From: Capsicum annuum
Taxonomy: Eukaryota > Streptophyta > Magnoliopsida > Solanales > Solanaceae
Direction of reading: 5' to 3'
NCBI RefSeq assembly: GCF_002878395.1
Contig: NC_061114.1
Location: 142,253,090 to 142,317,089 of the forward strand
DNA length: 64,000 nt
Position 1 is the stretch's first letter. Each line of letters starts with the position of its first letter. Below are positions 35,249 through 48,794 of this stretch, in pieces. The translations under genes were made by a program, and so were the position numbers. The notes below the pieces were generated by a model that saw nothing but the letters and a program-made list of their open reading frames with translations, was not told the origin of the DNA and did no database searches.

Positions 35249-38200
35249 CTCCCAAACATGAAATTAAGCCCTTATTTCACTAAAACATACTCTTTCTCTC
35301 AAAATCCTCTCAAGAAAATATTAGGGTTTTCAATTGGGGATTCAAGTTCAAGTAAAATTTCTCCATCAATCATCAAGAACCTTCCATCTAAGGTATGCGT
35401 AGTGTTCATCCATGGATCCCTTTCATCCATGGTGTTCAAGAATCAAGTTTTAAAATCATGAATTGTGATTATCTTGTTGTGGTATGATATATTCATGTTG
35501 ATGATTCTTATTTGGTATCTTGATGTGTTTTTACGAAGTATGTGAGCATGTTAGTTGAAATCCATGAATTTGGGTGGCTTAAGATTGTTAAATTGATAAG
35601 TATACCTATGCCCAAAGTTGTGCATGTAAGGTGTTTGATAAAATTCTCAGAATGATAGAAATTATGTATTATAGCTTGGGATGAACTATATGATAAATTC
35701 ATGCTAGTCTATTATGTTCAAAGGGCTCACATGTTGTTGTTGTGGAAAATATGTGTTAATGGAATGTACATGATGATTGGAGAATAGATTCATAGTTTGT
35801 CTATGTACATTCCATGTTATGTACAAGATCATCATTATGAAGTACCACATGAGTTATCCCCTAATTATTACAATATGAACTAAATCTCACATGTTTGCAA
35901 TTCCCTTATGTGTAAATGGTTTCCATGCTATTATTATGAAAGTATATGTTGTCGGAATGCCCATGATATTAGAACATGAGATTTGTGACTTGATTTCAAG
36001 CATTCCCATTCATGTTAGATATTATGATGACCATGTACTTTATGAAATCCCTCACTCATGTATTATGGATTATAATTGAAAGTCATGTATTCAAGAAAGT
36101 CACATTGTGTGAGTTTTCTTCCATCGAGTCCTGGGGGTACTTGTACCCAAAAAATATAGTTGTGTGCCTTGAGCCATGTCATGTTTTCATGATACTCTCA
36201 GTCAAGACATGATCTATAGTATTTAGTCAGTCATGTGACTCAGAAAAATTCAGTAATCTCAGTTAATCTCAGTAACCCCAGTACTCAGTAACTTCAGTAA
36301 TCTCCATAATTTAGTACTCTCATAAATCTCATAAACTCAGTACTCAGTAAGATTAGTAATCTCATGAACTCAGTCAATTATCATATATCAGTAGTATTCC
36401 ATCAGTCAATGGAATTTAGTAAGCTCAGTCCATATACAGTTCAGTTAATCATGTTCACAGTCCATTCAGATAGGAGTAGAAATTAGCACCATGTGAACCC
36501 AAGGATGGGAATACACACTGTCAGATGAGGGTGTGATTCTTAGCAGTCATCCTTGTGTTCCAGAACTATGTAGCCAGCATAGATTGAGACATCAACACTG
36601 TCAGATGAGGGTTGATGAGGTGGCAAAGCACTGTCAGATGAGGGCCCCGCCGTTCTCTTTTGGGGACACTGTCAGATGAGGGTTACCTACAGCTTGTCTT
36701 TACCAGTGGCGTGGTATTAACACTCTTCCAATCCGGGCAGAGATTGGACCCCAGCTTAGCTATAGTAGCATATTGCGGCATATCGGTTAGATGACTACTT
36801 CCCATAATTTCAGTTACAGAATCAGGATTGTCAAATACAACCATTCAGTCTCAATACAAGGACTCAGATAGCTTTTTATATTTTAGGACAATTAGATACA
36901 GCCAACTCAGATACAGTATGGGAATCAGATAGTTCCATCAGATTTAGGACTGTCAGATATAGTCACCCATGTTATTAGTATCCCTTATCAGGGCTGTCAG
37001 ATACAGTCACTCATGTTATCATTAGTCAGTACTCAGTAATCATATTATCACAAACTTAGCTAATCGTATATTAATTATACAAAACTCATGTTATTAGTTA
37101 CACAGAACTTAGATTATCAATATTTAGATTCAGTACTATTAGATATAGTCAATCTGTCCAATTTTTTATAATTCAAACTATCCGAAATAGTCGTTCATTT
37201 ATTAAGCAATACAATATCAGTTCCTCACTTATTAGTTTCTCACATATCAATATCAGTAAATTTAGTTATACAGTATCCCAGTGTCAGTATACTCATATTA
37301 TCAGTATTCAGACTCAGTAGTCAGTATCACCATGAGTTCAGTTACAGTTACTTATGTATATATGTATTCTTACCTTCATATCAGTAGGCATTGTTCATGC
37401 ATATAAACCCTTTGCATTTTGCCTACCTCACTGTATACTCAGTACATTCAATCGTACTAACGCATTCATGCTATGGTGTTTTATTTTACTCCATAGGTTC
37501 AGAGGCACGAGTGCCATAGCAACAGTAGTATTGCAGATTTCAGCAGTCAGAGTCAGCAGTTAGACCTCTTGATTCAGGGGAGATATGATTACCTATTTAT
37601 TTTAGTCCTTTAGCACTTAGACATTTCAGTAAATGATGTTAGTTGGAGACATATTCCTTCAACTCCTTATTCAGTACAGTTAGAGGTTTTCATACTATAG
37701 CATGACAGATAGTTTTATCATTTTCGGTATTATTATACTATATATTCATTTATTGTTTTATCAAAATTTTTATTTAGTTGTTAACCTTATGGCCTTTCAT
37801 TACATGTTTCCGCATATTCTTATGTTATATTATGCAGTGTACACGTACAAATATCAGTCATGGGTTAGCTTGTGGTCCTTCAGGGTCATGAGCACCATGT
37901 AGCATTTCGGTTCAGAAAATCGGGGCATTACAAAACTGATTGAATAATTATAGAAATCTGGTTACTTTTTCATGAAAACCTATATTTAAATAGACCTATT
38001 GTTGACTAAAAAAGTGGGATCTATCATGTAACCTACATAAACCACGTAATAAATCATGGAGTCAAACTTCTGATCCACGTTGAGGAGGTTTGTTCTATCC
38101 TTTCCATTGGAGTAGAACCTGGACTGGGGTGATCACTAAACTAAGCTCATATTGGGCCAATGGAAACACTCTCTGGCAAGGCTCCTAAACATATGATGGC

Positions 38201-39847
38201 ACGTAGTTTTTAGGGAAGTAGGATAATCTGAACCAATAATTCCTACTCGGTGCTAAATCCTCCTCCCAACTAAAAGAGACTAAAATACTAAATGGTCCAT
38301 GCACTAATAATTGATAAGCTCAGTTCATGGTATTTTATAAACAACAGTGCACACAGATTCTAACGTACTTATAAGACGGTAAATTGATAGTGCTTAACAT
38401 AGTCATAACAAACTGAGTTTTACAATAAAATCATGAGTTGACTGACTCATTACTTGAAAGGTCTGAAATGTAAGTAAACATGTAGGTATAGGGTGTTCAT
38501 AACCCACCAACAATGAATGATTACAAAACATTGATAACAACACTTAAAACAGTAATGTAAATTCATAATTCAAAGACCCAAAACATGAGATATTTTAATA
38601 GTCTGATAAGTTTCATGAATGCAAGCGTGGGAATGAGTTGACCTTGGGAAAATATCATGTTTATACAACTTTAAAGAATAATTTGAGAATTTTTACATGA
38701 AGTTAATTGAACATAACCTAGGGTTTAGGAACCTAAAGCATGTAGGAACAAGATTCACGTGGGTTAAAACTATTAGCATGGCTTGAATGTAAAACTAATG
38801 AGAAAACATGGAGAAATTTCATAATTTACTTGGAAGTTGATCATAATTAGAGTAAAATTCATACTTGAATCAAAAAGATGGATTTTGGTCTCAATGGAAG
38901 GAAGGAACCCATTGATAAATACCACAAATACCTTAATTAGATGACTTATTGGAGAAAGCTTTAAACTGGAACTTGAATCCTTGAATTTTTTACGGAAGAA
39001 ACTTGAATTTTGTTCTTGGGAAGAGATGAAGGGTTTTGAATCGTGTATTGGATGCTTTGGGTTAAGAGAGTGGGAATAACATGTTTCAAGACCCTTGATT
39101 CATTTAAGAAGGACTAGAAACTGTTTAGGGGTGTAAGAAGAGCTCAACGCGCTTAAATTAAGTCCAAACGGAACATTTTTAGGCACATTGCTTTTGCTGG
39201 GCGGCGAACATCTGAGGGTGTAAGGTACATGGAAAAATCACAACAGAGGATGTGCGACACGCACCAAAAGTACACCCCATGTAGTGTCTATTGCTGCTTG
39301 TCATGCGATGTAAGGCCTTAGTGTAGGGTCTATTTGGCGACACACACCTAATTCCAATGTCCAAAAACACTCCAAACACAACCTATAACATATAAACATC
39401 GTTTACCATCGGAACGAGGGTCCTAAAGGTCGTTTTTAATGCATTTCTAGAGCCTTAATAGCATGGGGTGTTAGACATTATTCCTCACAAAGATTGTCAC
39501 AACATTTTACATGGATATCAAATTTCAACAAAATTGGTATCATTAGAAAGCTAAATAAATTATCTATAATTTTGTGGGTCTTGAGATACAAAATTCCACA
39601 TATGTAAAATGTTATATACATTTAAAGTTGACCCTTGTAGAGTCGAATACCAACATTTGGCTGAATCAAAGGCTCTTAGCTCGACTTTGCTCTAAGTAAT
39701 TCCTATGAACATTCTTCCACCTCATAAGCACTCTTCACACTTGGATAATGATTATGAAACATGCACCTAAATAAAAATCATGGGATTTGAGTCTATACAT
39801 GTCAGAATTATTGATCAATTTCTAGCTAAAAAATGTGGGGTGTTACA

Positions 39848-39860
39848 TTATCTCCCCCTT
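39848..39860 (-). promoter_or_regulatory. Polypurine tract of element E
   Basis: AAGGGGGAGATAA on the minus strand, directly before the 3' LTR start TGTAACACCCC. Confidence 0.9.
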
Positions 39861-42800
39861 GGAATCATTCATCTCAAATGATGGGTATGAACTTATTGAA
39901 ACTTTAGAAGTAGGAAATAATGTAGACATGACATGTCTACTAATGAAGGATGTAGCTGAGCTAAAACATTAGAACTCCTATCATGAAACTGAATTCTGAG
40001 CTGACTTGAATTTATTAACTATAAGGAGCTAACTCATGCTAAGAGCTTAAAACTTTCTTGAAATTTCATGATATTATCACACATATAGAACTGCGAAGTA
40101 ATAACTGATGAAACAAAATCCCAAGAGTTATTGAGGATGAAAAAAGGTACATAACTTCTCATTAGGAATTATCACTCAACAAAACACGTATGGTAATAAC
40201 AAAAAAGACTTCATGGCAACCCTAAGTACATTATGTAAGCACGAATCATTAGACAACAAGACTACAATCGTACGAGGGGTAATAAATGTCTGAGCAGGGA
40301 TACTTTGAAAACTTAGGTAATTCACTGAACACTTATAAACTGAATCATGACTAAATATCTATAGTGATGACATGGTGCATGAACCTAACTAAATTCACAA
40401 TTTGTATGGGCATAAATGAATTACCTCATTAAATAGCCATATTTGAAACTTTGGATAGTAAGACGAGATTGAAAGATGGAAAACTTTAGGATCTTACCAT
40501 CTAACTGGTGATTTCAATTGATGGCTATACGGACTAAATTTACACAAAAAACATATAATTGGAGTATTTCTTCAACACTCTTTACGAGAAGTTCCAATAA
40601 AATTAGGGAGAAAATAATTTTTGGCATGATCTGAATAAGACACCTGAATAAGGAATATCAATATGGCTATAGCTCTGCAACATGGAACATAAGCCTATAA
40701 AACATGAGCTAGAATAGAATTACTAGGCCTTAGACAATGCAACTACTAACTTTCGAGCTTAGCCACTCATATCGAATACTCCCTCAACTATACTTTTCTC
40801 TCAAATACCATTCTTATTTGATTAAACTTATAATCCTATATAGATACAGATAACTACTTTAGCCTAAGTCTAAGTTTAACTACATACTTTCTCAATGTTT
40901 AGGACTAACTCAAATTCAAAGTGGAACACGTAAGACCAAAATACTAATCTAAGCCATGAATTCAATACCCCATGCATGTTTCAAACTCTTATCCCAAGAA
41001 TAATTCTTCATACCACTTTAACAACTAAATTTAACCTCTTACTATGAATTCACTAGCACACAATGCACCCACTACTTATTTACAAAAATGATGTCCAAAC
41101 CTATAATTATAACCACATATGAACTTCTAGGCAAACAATCCACCAAAGCATTTTTCACATATTCTTTAATATATTAATCAATAACAACAGCCATGCACTA
41201 TCGCCAAGAAAACACACACGAAATTTCAACTAACCATAACTTATATCAAAAACCTTACCATAATATTTCTTCAAACTTATAGTCTTGTATAAAACAAACA
41301 TACAACAATCTTTCCTTAACAAGAAACATTTACTCTCTCCAATCTAAGCCATTGTTCATTACCACTATCTTAATATAAGAAGAGGTCACTGAAAGGTTAG
41401 AACATGAGGACCTGAAGAATGAAAGGATACTATACTTTGAAACATAACTGAGGCTTGAGAAATAGAGTATCCTCGAATGGATTCATTAAAAAGATCTAAA
41501 CTGTGGACAAATATAACATAATATAAATTTTGCTGATCATTCAGAGCGTAGCATGAAAACCTTAAACTTAACAAAATTTAAAGCATGATTATATGATTCA
41601 TAAGCTACATGACCTGAGTTTGAAGTTCATAAAGTCATGGAACATGATTCATACTGCTAAGTGAATTGGAGCTCCTAATACTAAGAACTGGAAGCATATA
41701 TAATTCTATGTAAAGTTTAAAAATATGATCTATTATCATGGAGATGGCATGCAAGGCTAGAATAGATATTGTGATAACTGAAGTACAAAATTTACACTGA
41801 GGTAAGAATGAGTTAGGAATCGTCCTCCCCATGGTTTTTTCTACAACACTCTGGCATCACTACTTGAATCAGAGAGCCTGACTTGGTTCCTTGTTCTATA
41901 TTCTCCCCCATAGATTTAAGCCATCATTCTAAGTCTATGAACCCCTTTTATAAACTCTAAACTGAACTGTAACCACTTTTCTTTAGAGTCCGAGATGTAA
42001 GAATACACATAAATAATAAACTAACCTTCAAAGATTATACCTGAAAATTTAAAACCCACTACTAATATTTCCTTCTAAGATAGAACTCCTAACTTTTAAT
42101 AGCCCCCAATAATCATCATATAATAACTTAAATACTTACTAACTTAGAATCTTCAGGAGTATCACCATACCATGAGTTCCCACCATGTAGAATTTTAACT
42201 TTTCTTTCTATTAGATTAATCATCCAAGATTCAAAGTTATATTCTAACACTTAACATTGATATCCCCAATCTTTTAATAAACCATATTAACTTCCTTCCT
42301 GAATCTCCCTTAATATATACTATCCTTAACTTTCCTTAGCTTCAATAATCATCACATATTTACACCCTTTTTGACAACATACTTGCATTACTAAACAATA
42401 ATCTACCACTTTTCCTTCATAGCCTACTGATATCAAATCTCTAAAGTTATATTTTTCCCTAACCCATGAGATTTACAATTATACCAACATACCCAATATC
42501 ATCAACCTATATCCCATAAATTAGCTGGCAAGAACATCATTTACTATATAACTAGCATCATTCGCACCTATCAACTAAAAAGTACTGCCTAAACACACAT
42601 ACTATAAAAATATAGAAATAATATAATCCTATATCACCTTGGGTACACCTCTATATCACACACACATTATCATACTAAATATCAAATCAACAAACTAAAA
42701 TTCTTGCATACACTATTTCAAGTCTACTAATTCACCTTTTATATTAGCCCCATAGATACATAACCTGCTAAATCCACATAAACAATATTCCTATTTTACT

Positions 42801-43283
42801 GTTGTTAAACTTCTGGGTTCATGCTTTTAACTCTAGACCATATGCTATCATAGGATTCTGAGAAGGGATCTAAGGGAACATATGACTTTTTCTTAGTGTA
42901 TTACTTTCATGAACATGAATAACATCTTTCAGATATTAGAACATTAGGGTACTGGTGGGATAATTTTTGAGCTAACATCTAATCCCATAACAGCCTGTTG
43001 GGACTGTCTGAGAAAACTCTATCTGAAGAAGTGTAAGCATAAATGACTCTATTACCTCAAAAATAAGGCAGAGTTGGCATGGATGGAGCAAGATGAGAAT
43101 TTGTATAAGTTTCTTAGATAAAACTTCTACTGCATGATCAGATATATGAAAGAAGGGAAATATTTTCTAAATTCCAATTAGCCTATCAAAGAAAAGTATA
43201 GACTTCTTCATATTATTCCATAAGACTCTACTAGACACGGCTTCATAGGCACCATAGGACTCTTGAACATGGATCTAATTCCA
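39861..43283 (-). mobile_element. Element E internal region, no recognisable coding domain
   Basis: This 3.4-kb AT-rich stretch shows no open frame over 65 codons and no retroelement protein motif on either strand. On the minus strand its first ~450 bases (43280-42830) parallel D internal 2. A leader with TCTAGTAGAGTCTTATGG and a short degenerate reading frame near 43130-42850 are shared. Short frames 41386-41574 and 41635-41832 have no domain. The E PBS, expected next to 43283, is mutated beyond certainty (ACATGGAATTAGATCC on the minus strand). Confidence 0.65.
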
Positions 43284-46054
43284 TGTTTTTCACAACCCGA
43301 GGCTACACCCTAGTCGGAACACGGTGTTTAGAACCACAAATTATCCTAATCTAACCTATGAACTAGCATGATACTTGAGCAACTAATTTAGAATGTATAT
43401 AATAGTTAACTTTTCTAAGTGGAAACATAATCATGAGAAAATCTGAATAAGTATCCTACTAATAAAGTTTACAACATTGTAAAACTGAATAAAACACTTG
43501 AGTTACATATCATGACTCTGACTGACTATCTATTACGTCTCAACTATACTAACTATAGATAACTAGGATATGCCAGCAACTACCACTAATCAATACATAT
43601 GGATAATCAAAATACAATACATAAATCTATAATGTACTGGAGTCCACGATTTAAGGGAACTCATCACCTATTGGTTGACTGCTAAAAACTTTCTGACTCT
43701 AGTATATGTACTACATCTTGTACCTACATTATGAAGAAATGTAGGCATAAATGCATATATGTGTTTAGTTCGTTGAAATGTACTGAGTATATGGAGATAT
43801 GCACTAAATCATGGAAATATTTAAAACATGTTTATAATTGAGGATATAAGTTATTTACTAATACATACATTTAAAAAATAGTTATACAGGGAAATGGTAA
43901 GTCATTGTGAAATTTATAAGTTCATTAGCTGAAAAATGATTTTGTATGATGGGAAGAGGTAAAAAATGAATATTGTATGTAAATCTCATGTAAAGCTGAA
44001 CATGTTGTAAAAACTATACTAGAGTAATGTATGAATACTAAGCATAAAAATATGAACATGTAAAAATGAGAACGCAAGACCAAGTATAGCATGAACTGAC
44101 ATAATCTAAATAATAAAATAATCTGTAAAATTGACTGAATAATTACTGAAATCTGTTTACTTGGTCAAGCAAACCTAAACTAAAGTAGACCGATTGATGT
44201 CTTAAACAGTGGGAGCTATAATGTAACAAATATAAACCACGTAAGATATCAAGGAGTCCAACATCTTACCTATGTTGAGGAGGGTTGTTCTATCCTTGCC
44301 ATCAAAGTAGAACCTGAACTAGAGTGATCACTAAGCTGAGCCCATATTGGGCAAAGGGAAACACTCTTTAGCGAGGCCCCTAAACCTACAATGGGTTGTA
44401 GTTTATGGGGAAGTAGGATGCACTAAACCCATAATTCCCACTCGATGCTAAATCCTACTCCCAATTGAAAGACACTAAAGTACTAATTGGTGCATGCATT
44501 GATAATTAATAAACTCAAGTCATGGTATTTTGAAAACAACAGTGCATAAAGATTCTAAAGTACTTATAAACATGTAAACTGATAGTGCTCAACATGATCA
44601 TAACTAACTGTGTTTAACGGTAAAATCTTGAGTTGATTGACTCATTACTTGAAAGGTTTGATACAAAAGTAAACATGTAGGGAACGGGTGTTCATATCCC
44701 GCCAGCATTGAATAATTACAAAACATTTACAACATTACTTAAAATAGTGACGTAAAATCATAATTAAAAGACCCAAAACCTAAGATATTTCAATAGTGTG
44801 ATAAATTTCATGAATGTAAACATGGGAATGAGTTAACCTTGGGAAAATATCATGTTTATACAATTCAAAGCATAATTTGAGAATTCTAACATGATTTTAA
44901 CTGAACATGATGTAGGGTTTTGGAACTTCAAGCATTTAGGAACATAATTCATATGTGTTAAATCTATTAGCATGGCGTAAATGTAAAACTAATGAGAAAA
45001 CATGGATAAATTTCATAATTTACATGGAAGTTGATCATAATTAGAGAAAACTCATACTTGAATCAAAAAGTGAGATTTTGTGCTCAATGGGAGGAAGGAA
45101 CACATTGATGAATACCCCACATACTTTTATTAGGTGACTTCTTAGAGAAAGCTTGAAATTGGAACTTGAATTCTTGAAGTCTTAAGGGAAGAAACTTGAA
45201 TTTTGTTCGTGGGAAGCGGGGAAGGGTTTTGAATCGTGTATTGGATGCTTGGGTGTTAAGAGAGTTGAAATAACATGATCAAAGAACCCTTAATTCATTT
45301 AAGAAGGATTAGAAATAGTTTAGGGGTGTGAAAAGACCTCAACACCCATAAATTAAGTTAAAACAAAGAAACTTTTGAACTTTGATTTTGCTGGACGGCG
45401 CACAACCAAAGCACACTTAAGGGAGGGCGGCGCATGCCAAATTCCCAACTGAGAATGTGCGGCGCACACCAAAATCACACCCCATCCTATGGCTATTGGC
45501 ATTTGTCATGCGACACATGGCCTTAGCGAAGGGTCTATTTAGCGATGCACACCTAATTCCAATGTCCAAAAACAACCCAACACAAGGTATAACATATTAA
45601 AATAGTTTACCATTGAAATAGGGGTCCTAAAGGTCATTTTGAATGCATTGTCAAACCGTTAAAAGAATGGGGTGTTACACTTACTGTTTCTAACGCAGAT
45701 GGTCATAACTTTTAGCTCAGATATTGTATTAAGGACAAATTGGTATCATTGTAAAGCTAATTCAATTATATATAATTTGGTGGGCCTTGATATGCCAAAA
45801 TTACAGATATGAAAATCTTTATGCACAACCAAAATTGAACTTTGTCAAATCAAATACAAAAATTTGGCTAAATCAAAGGCTCTTAACTCAACTTTTCTCT
45901 AAGTGATTCCTATGAACATATTTCCACCTCATAAGAACTCTTCACACTTTAATAATTATCATGACACGTGTATTCAAATATAAATCATGGGATTTGATGT
46001 GATACACGTAGGAACGATGGATCAATTTCTAGCTTAAAAATGTGTGGTGTTACA
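43284..46054 (-). repeat. Element E 5' LTR (intact)
   Basis: 2.77 kb; on the minus strand TGTAACACCCCACACATTTT at 46054 to an eroded end near TGAAAAACA at 43284. It preserves the uninterrupted version of the site where D landed in the other LTR (44121-44150). GC-rich blocks with GGCGCACACC occur near 45420-45470, resembling D's palindromic unit. A second TGTAACACCCC on the minus strand near 45680 lies inside the LTR. Confidence 0.88.
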
Positions 46055-46059
46055 CATAA

Positions 46060-46917
46060 CTAGGGATAACATCCAATTTATCAAGAAATTCTTTGGCCAA
46101 AGTTGGGTTTTTTTGGTGTTCATTTGGGTTCCTTGTACATTTTAGGGGATAAAATTTGGTATCTTTAGTAGGCCAGACATATTTCTATGTTATATCCTTC
46201 AGAGAATGAAATGGTGTGTGTTTTTATTGGAGGATTATCTTCGCCACTCTCCTTACCATTGGAACACTTGATAGCATCTTTCTTTTCTTTATCTCAAGTC
46301 ATTGATTATGTGATGGCTATAGAGAGATAGAAGCTATAATAATGCACCAATAGGCAAGACAAACTTACAGTTTGGAATGGAAAGTAACAGACTACCCAAA
46401 CATATATAAAAAAATTTGGGATTGATAAAATAAGAAAATCAAATTAAATATGAAGTATAAAAACCTGGTGGTATCAGTACAAGAGCTTCTAATATAATAT
46501 TAGAGTACAAAAGTAAAATATCAAAGGAATTACCCTAATATAACTTATCTCAAAATACAAGATAGAGACTATCCTGACACATAATAAAGAGGGAATTAAC
46601 AATTCAAAGGATGAGAGCTCACTCTAAATATCAAAACCATGGCTACTCTGCACGACATACACATTAATGGCAATAACTTGTACTATAATCAACAACCTAT
46701 AGAAGTGTAGTATGTGTACCAAATGAATGGTACTCAGTAGGCAACTATAAATAGATCTCAAAAGATAAGCAAATATATATAACATATAAATAGAATGGAA
46801 ACTACACCCAATGTTTAGCAACCACAAAATAGCCAAAGAGATAACAAGAATAAACTATCCTATTCATGTCCAAAATACGAACATAATAAGGCTAAGAAAG
46901 TATGGAGAATGAACTAT
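46060..46917. other. Unassigned sequence between elements E and C
   Basis: AT-rich, with no coding relic I can identify. A GGTGGTATCAGTACAAGAGC stretch near 46470 resembles a primer-binding or tail segment of some plant elements, but no adjoining LTR end was found. The minus-strand open frame 46624-46836 is hydrophobic but has no recognisable domain. Confidence 0.4.
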
Positions 46918-46922
46918 ATTAT

Positions 46923-48794
46923 TGTAATGATCCAAGACTATCCCCTAGTCATTACACGGTGGTTATGGTCCTGAGGGACCAACAATGTAACCCATGAGCT
47001 GGTACCTGTTGTTAGCACTGAATAATATAATCATGAATGCAGTAGAATAACTAAAATACCATAGGTTTTAATAATGAAACAACTACTAAATTATGAATCT
47101 GGAATAATACGAAAATCTAAATAATCTGAATAGCTAATTGTAGAGTCTAAAAAGTTTCTTAAATTGTATACAATGAGTTGATAGGGCAGGCCCCCAACTA
47201 ACTCTACTAACTATTGAGAAAAAACATAAAGTAATATAATATGTCCTTGGATAATGAGGACTCACCACAGCTACTGTATTGCTGATAGATTGAGAAGTGA
47301 AGTCTAAGCACGATCCAAGAAATAAGCGTCAGTAACTATGATATAATACATCATAGCACAAAATAAAAGGTATGTGATCAGTACTTTGAATATACTGGTA
47401 TGCTAAATAAGGTAGGCTGACATGCAGGGTTTCATGAATAGGAATAATAATAATTGACTAGATATGCATGTAAAGCATGGAGTACCGAATAAAGAGCATG
47501 AAATCTGTAGATACAAAAAATACATAAAAGTTTGTAAATACTGAGGATGCATGACCAAGCATATAACTTAAACTAAGTAAAATTTGTGAACTGAAATTAG
47601 TATGATTTGGTCAAACGATACTAAAACAGTATAACTGAGCTGGGACTATATCTAAGACTCTATATGATACTATGGGAGATATCATCTGACCGACATTCTT
47701 TAATTTGAGCTAATCAGGGTCTAACCTGTAATCCTAGTTGGAAGGGTGTTAATACCATGCCACAGGTACTAACAATGGTGTGTGGATCTACTAAACTGAT
47801 ATAATGTCCAAAGGACTAAGGTTGTCAAGCCTGGACTGATGGGTGACCCCTGTGAGATAGTCAAGCCTAATCTGACTGGTGACTACTCATATCCTATGAT
47901 GGCTAGGTAGTTCTAGAGTATAGGGACTACTACTAATGACTCTACCTATATAACGGGGAAACCGTCATCCCTGCACTTGCTTGGCACTAAATCCTACTGC
48001 CAACTAAAAGACACTGAGATACTAGACTATTTTGAGTTTACTGACTGATATTTGACTATTCTAATAATGCTCATAATATAATCTAGAAACTATTCTATAA
48101 TGTACTAACACTATACAAAATAAATAGCTATGGTTTTTTTATATTCAATACCCCCAAGACTCAAAAAAATGATACTGAAAAGACACTAAAGATTAGGGGG
48201 CAAAGCATGAATGTTTTTATTAAATCAATCACTCTTGTAGGCATTTTATCAAACACTTGTAGTTCATGGTTTAAAACAATCATAGGAATGTCATAAAACA
48301 TATAGAAATAGCATGAATTCGACCTAATAGAGTTAAATTGTGGTTTTGTTTAATGACTATAAACATTAAACCATGAAGGATTAAATAATAACAATAATTT
48401 CATGGTAACATGGTATAAAATTATAGTTCATGGAGATTCATGGGAAAAATCATAATTTAAAACATAATAGCTTGAAAAGATCACAATTTTATAATTTAAA
48501 AGGGTTGCTTGGACTCCATAGATGAAAGGATTCCATGGATGAAAATCTAACATACCTTAATTGATAGATTTCTTGAAGTTATTGGTGAATTCTTGAGGAT
48601 TGACCTTGAATTTGAGAGCTAGGGTTCTTGATTAGGAGAGAATATCCTTTGATTTGGGGGAAAAGTTATTAAAATAATGAGATAATAGCTTAATTAGGGT
48701 GAATTTTGTGTTAAAGGTTGACTGGGGTGAGGGGGAAAATATTGTAATGCCCTTAGATTAAAACTCAGAATTACTAAAAAATTCCTGATTTTGT
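46923..48794 (-). repeat. Element C 3' LTR, truncated at its U3 end
   Basis: Colinear with 52871 to about 54730 of the 5' LTR. It ends on the minus strand as GGATCATTACA at 46923. It retains the splice donor (GT at 48555-48554 on the minus strand), the TTTGATAAA block (48241-48256) and a fully paired 3' hairpin (46967-46980). Similarity to the 5' LTR stops after TCCTGATTTTG (about 48792), where integrase code begins. Confidence 0.88.

Larger units (their letters stand above)
22317..37932 (+). mobile_element. Array D: LTR-internal-LTR-internal-LTR inside one TSD pair (AAACT)
   Basis: Three full LTRs (22317-25462, 28311-31564, 34683-37932) alternate with two internal regions (25463-28310, 31565-34682), all on the plus strand. 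Only the outermost boundaries carry a target duplication: AAACT at 22312-22316 and 37933-37937. PBS sequences follow LTR1 and LTR2, and polypurine tracts precede LTR2 and LTR3. The single TSD pair means the 15.6-kb block occupies one insertion site. The simplest origin is unequal LTR-LTR recombination of an inserted element, but a tandem cDNA insertion is also possible. Neither internal has recognisable pol, so the family is LARD-like. Confidence 0.93.
34683..37932 (+). repeat. Array D LTR3
   Basis: 3250 bp, from TGGAATACCTTGTATATTTC (first bases mutated) to ATCGGGGCATTACA, followed by the TSD AAACT. It has the splice donor AAG|GTATGCG (35393), the TTTGATAAA block (35631-35645) and the 3' hairpin (37874-37887). 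Confidence 0.92.
21586..39847 (-). repeat. Element E 3' LTR, interrupted by the D array
   Basis: Pieces 21586-22316 and 37938-39847 together make about 2.64 kb and are colinear with the intact 5' LTR at 43284-46054. The 5' LTR has a continuous version of the insertion site at 44121-44150 (CTGTAAAATTGACTGAATAA). The LTR start on the minus strand is TGTAACACCCCACATTTT at 39847. GC-richer blocks with GCGACACGCACC lie at about 39240-39265. Confidence 0.9.
21581..46059 (-). mobile_element. Element E: minus-strand LARD-like LTR element, TSD CATAA, split by array D
   Basis: E runs 46054 to 21586 on the minus strand and is flanked by CATAA at 21581-21585 and 46055-46059. The 5' LTR is 43284-46054, the internal region 39848-43283, and the 3' LTR 21586-39847 with the D array inserted at 22317. 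Without D it would be about 8.85 kb. A polypurine tract (39848-39860) and leader sequence at the expected ends confirm the polarity. The 3.4-kb internal region shows no gag knuckle, protease, RT or integrase that I can recognise, so it looks non-autonomous. Its leader and 5' internal part resemble those of D. Confidence 0.9.

Noticed and set aside
45670..45685. Minus-strand TGTAACACCCC inside E's 5' LTR as an alternative LTR start
   Set aside because: The CATAA target duplication and homology with 39480-39847 place the start at 46054. The other E LTR has only a diverged form here and no boundary.
46460..46490. GGTGGTATCAGTACAAGAGC as a primer-binding site of another element
   Set aside because: It matches only the first bases of an initiator-Met site, and no LTR terminus adjoins it on either side.
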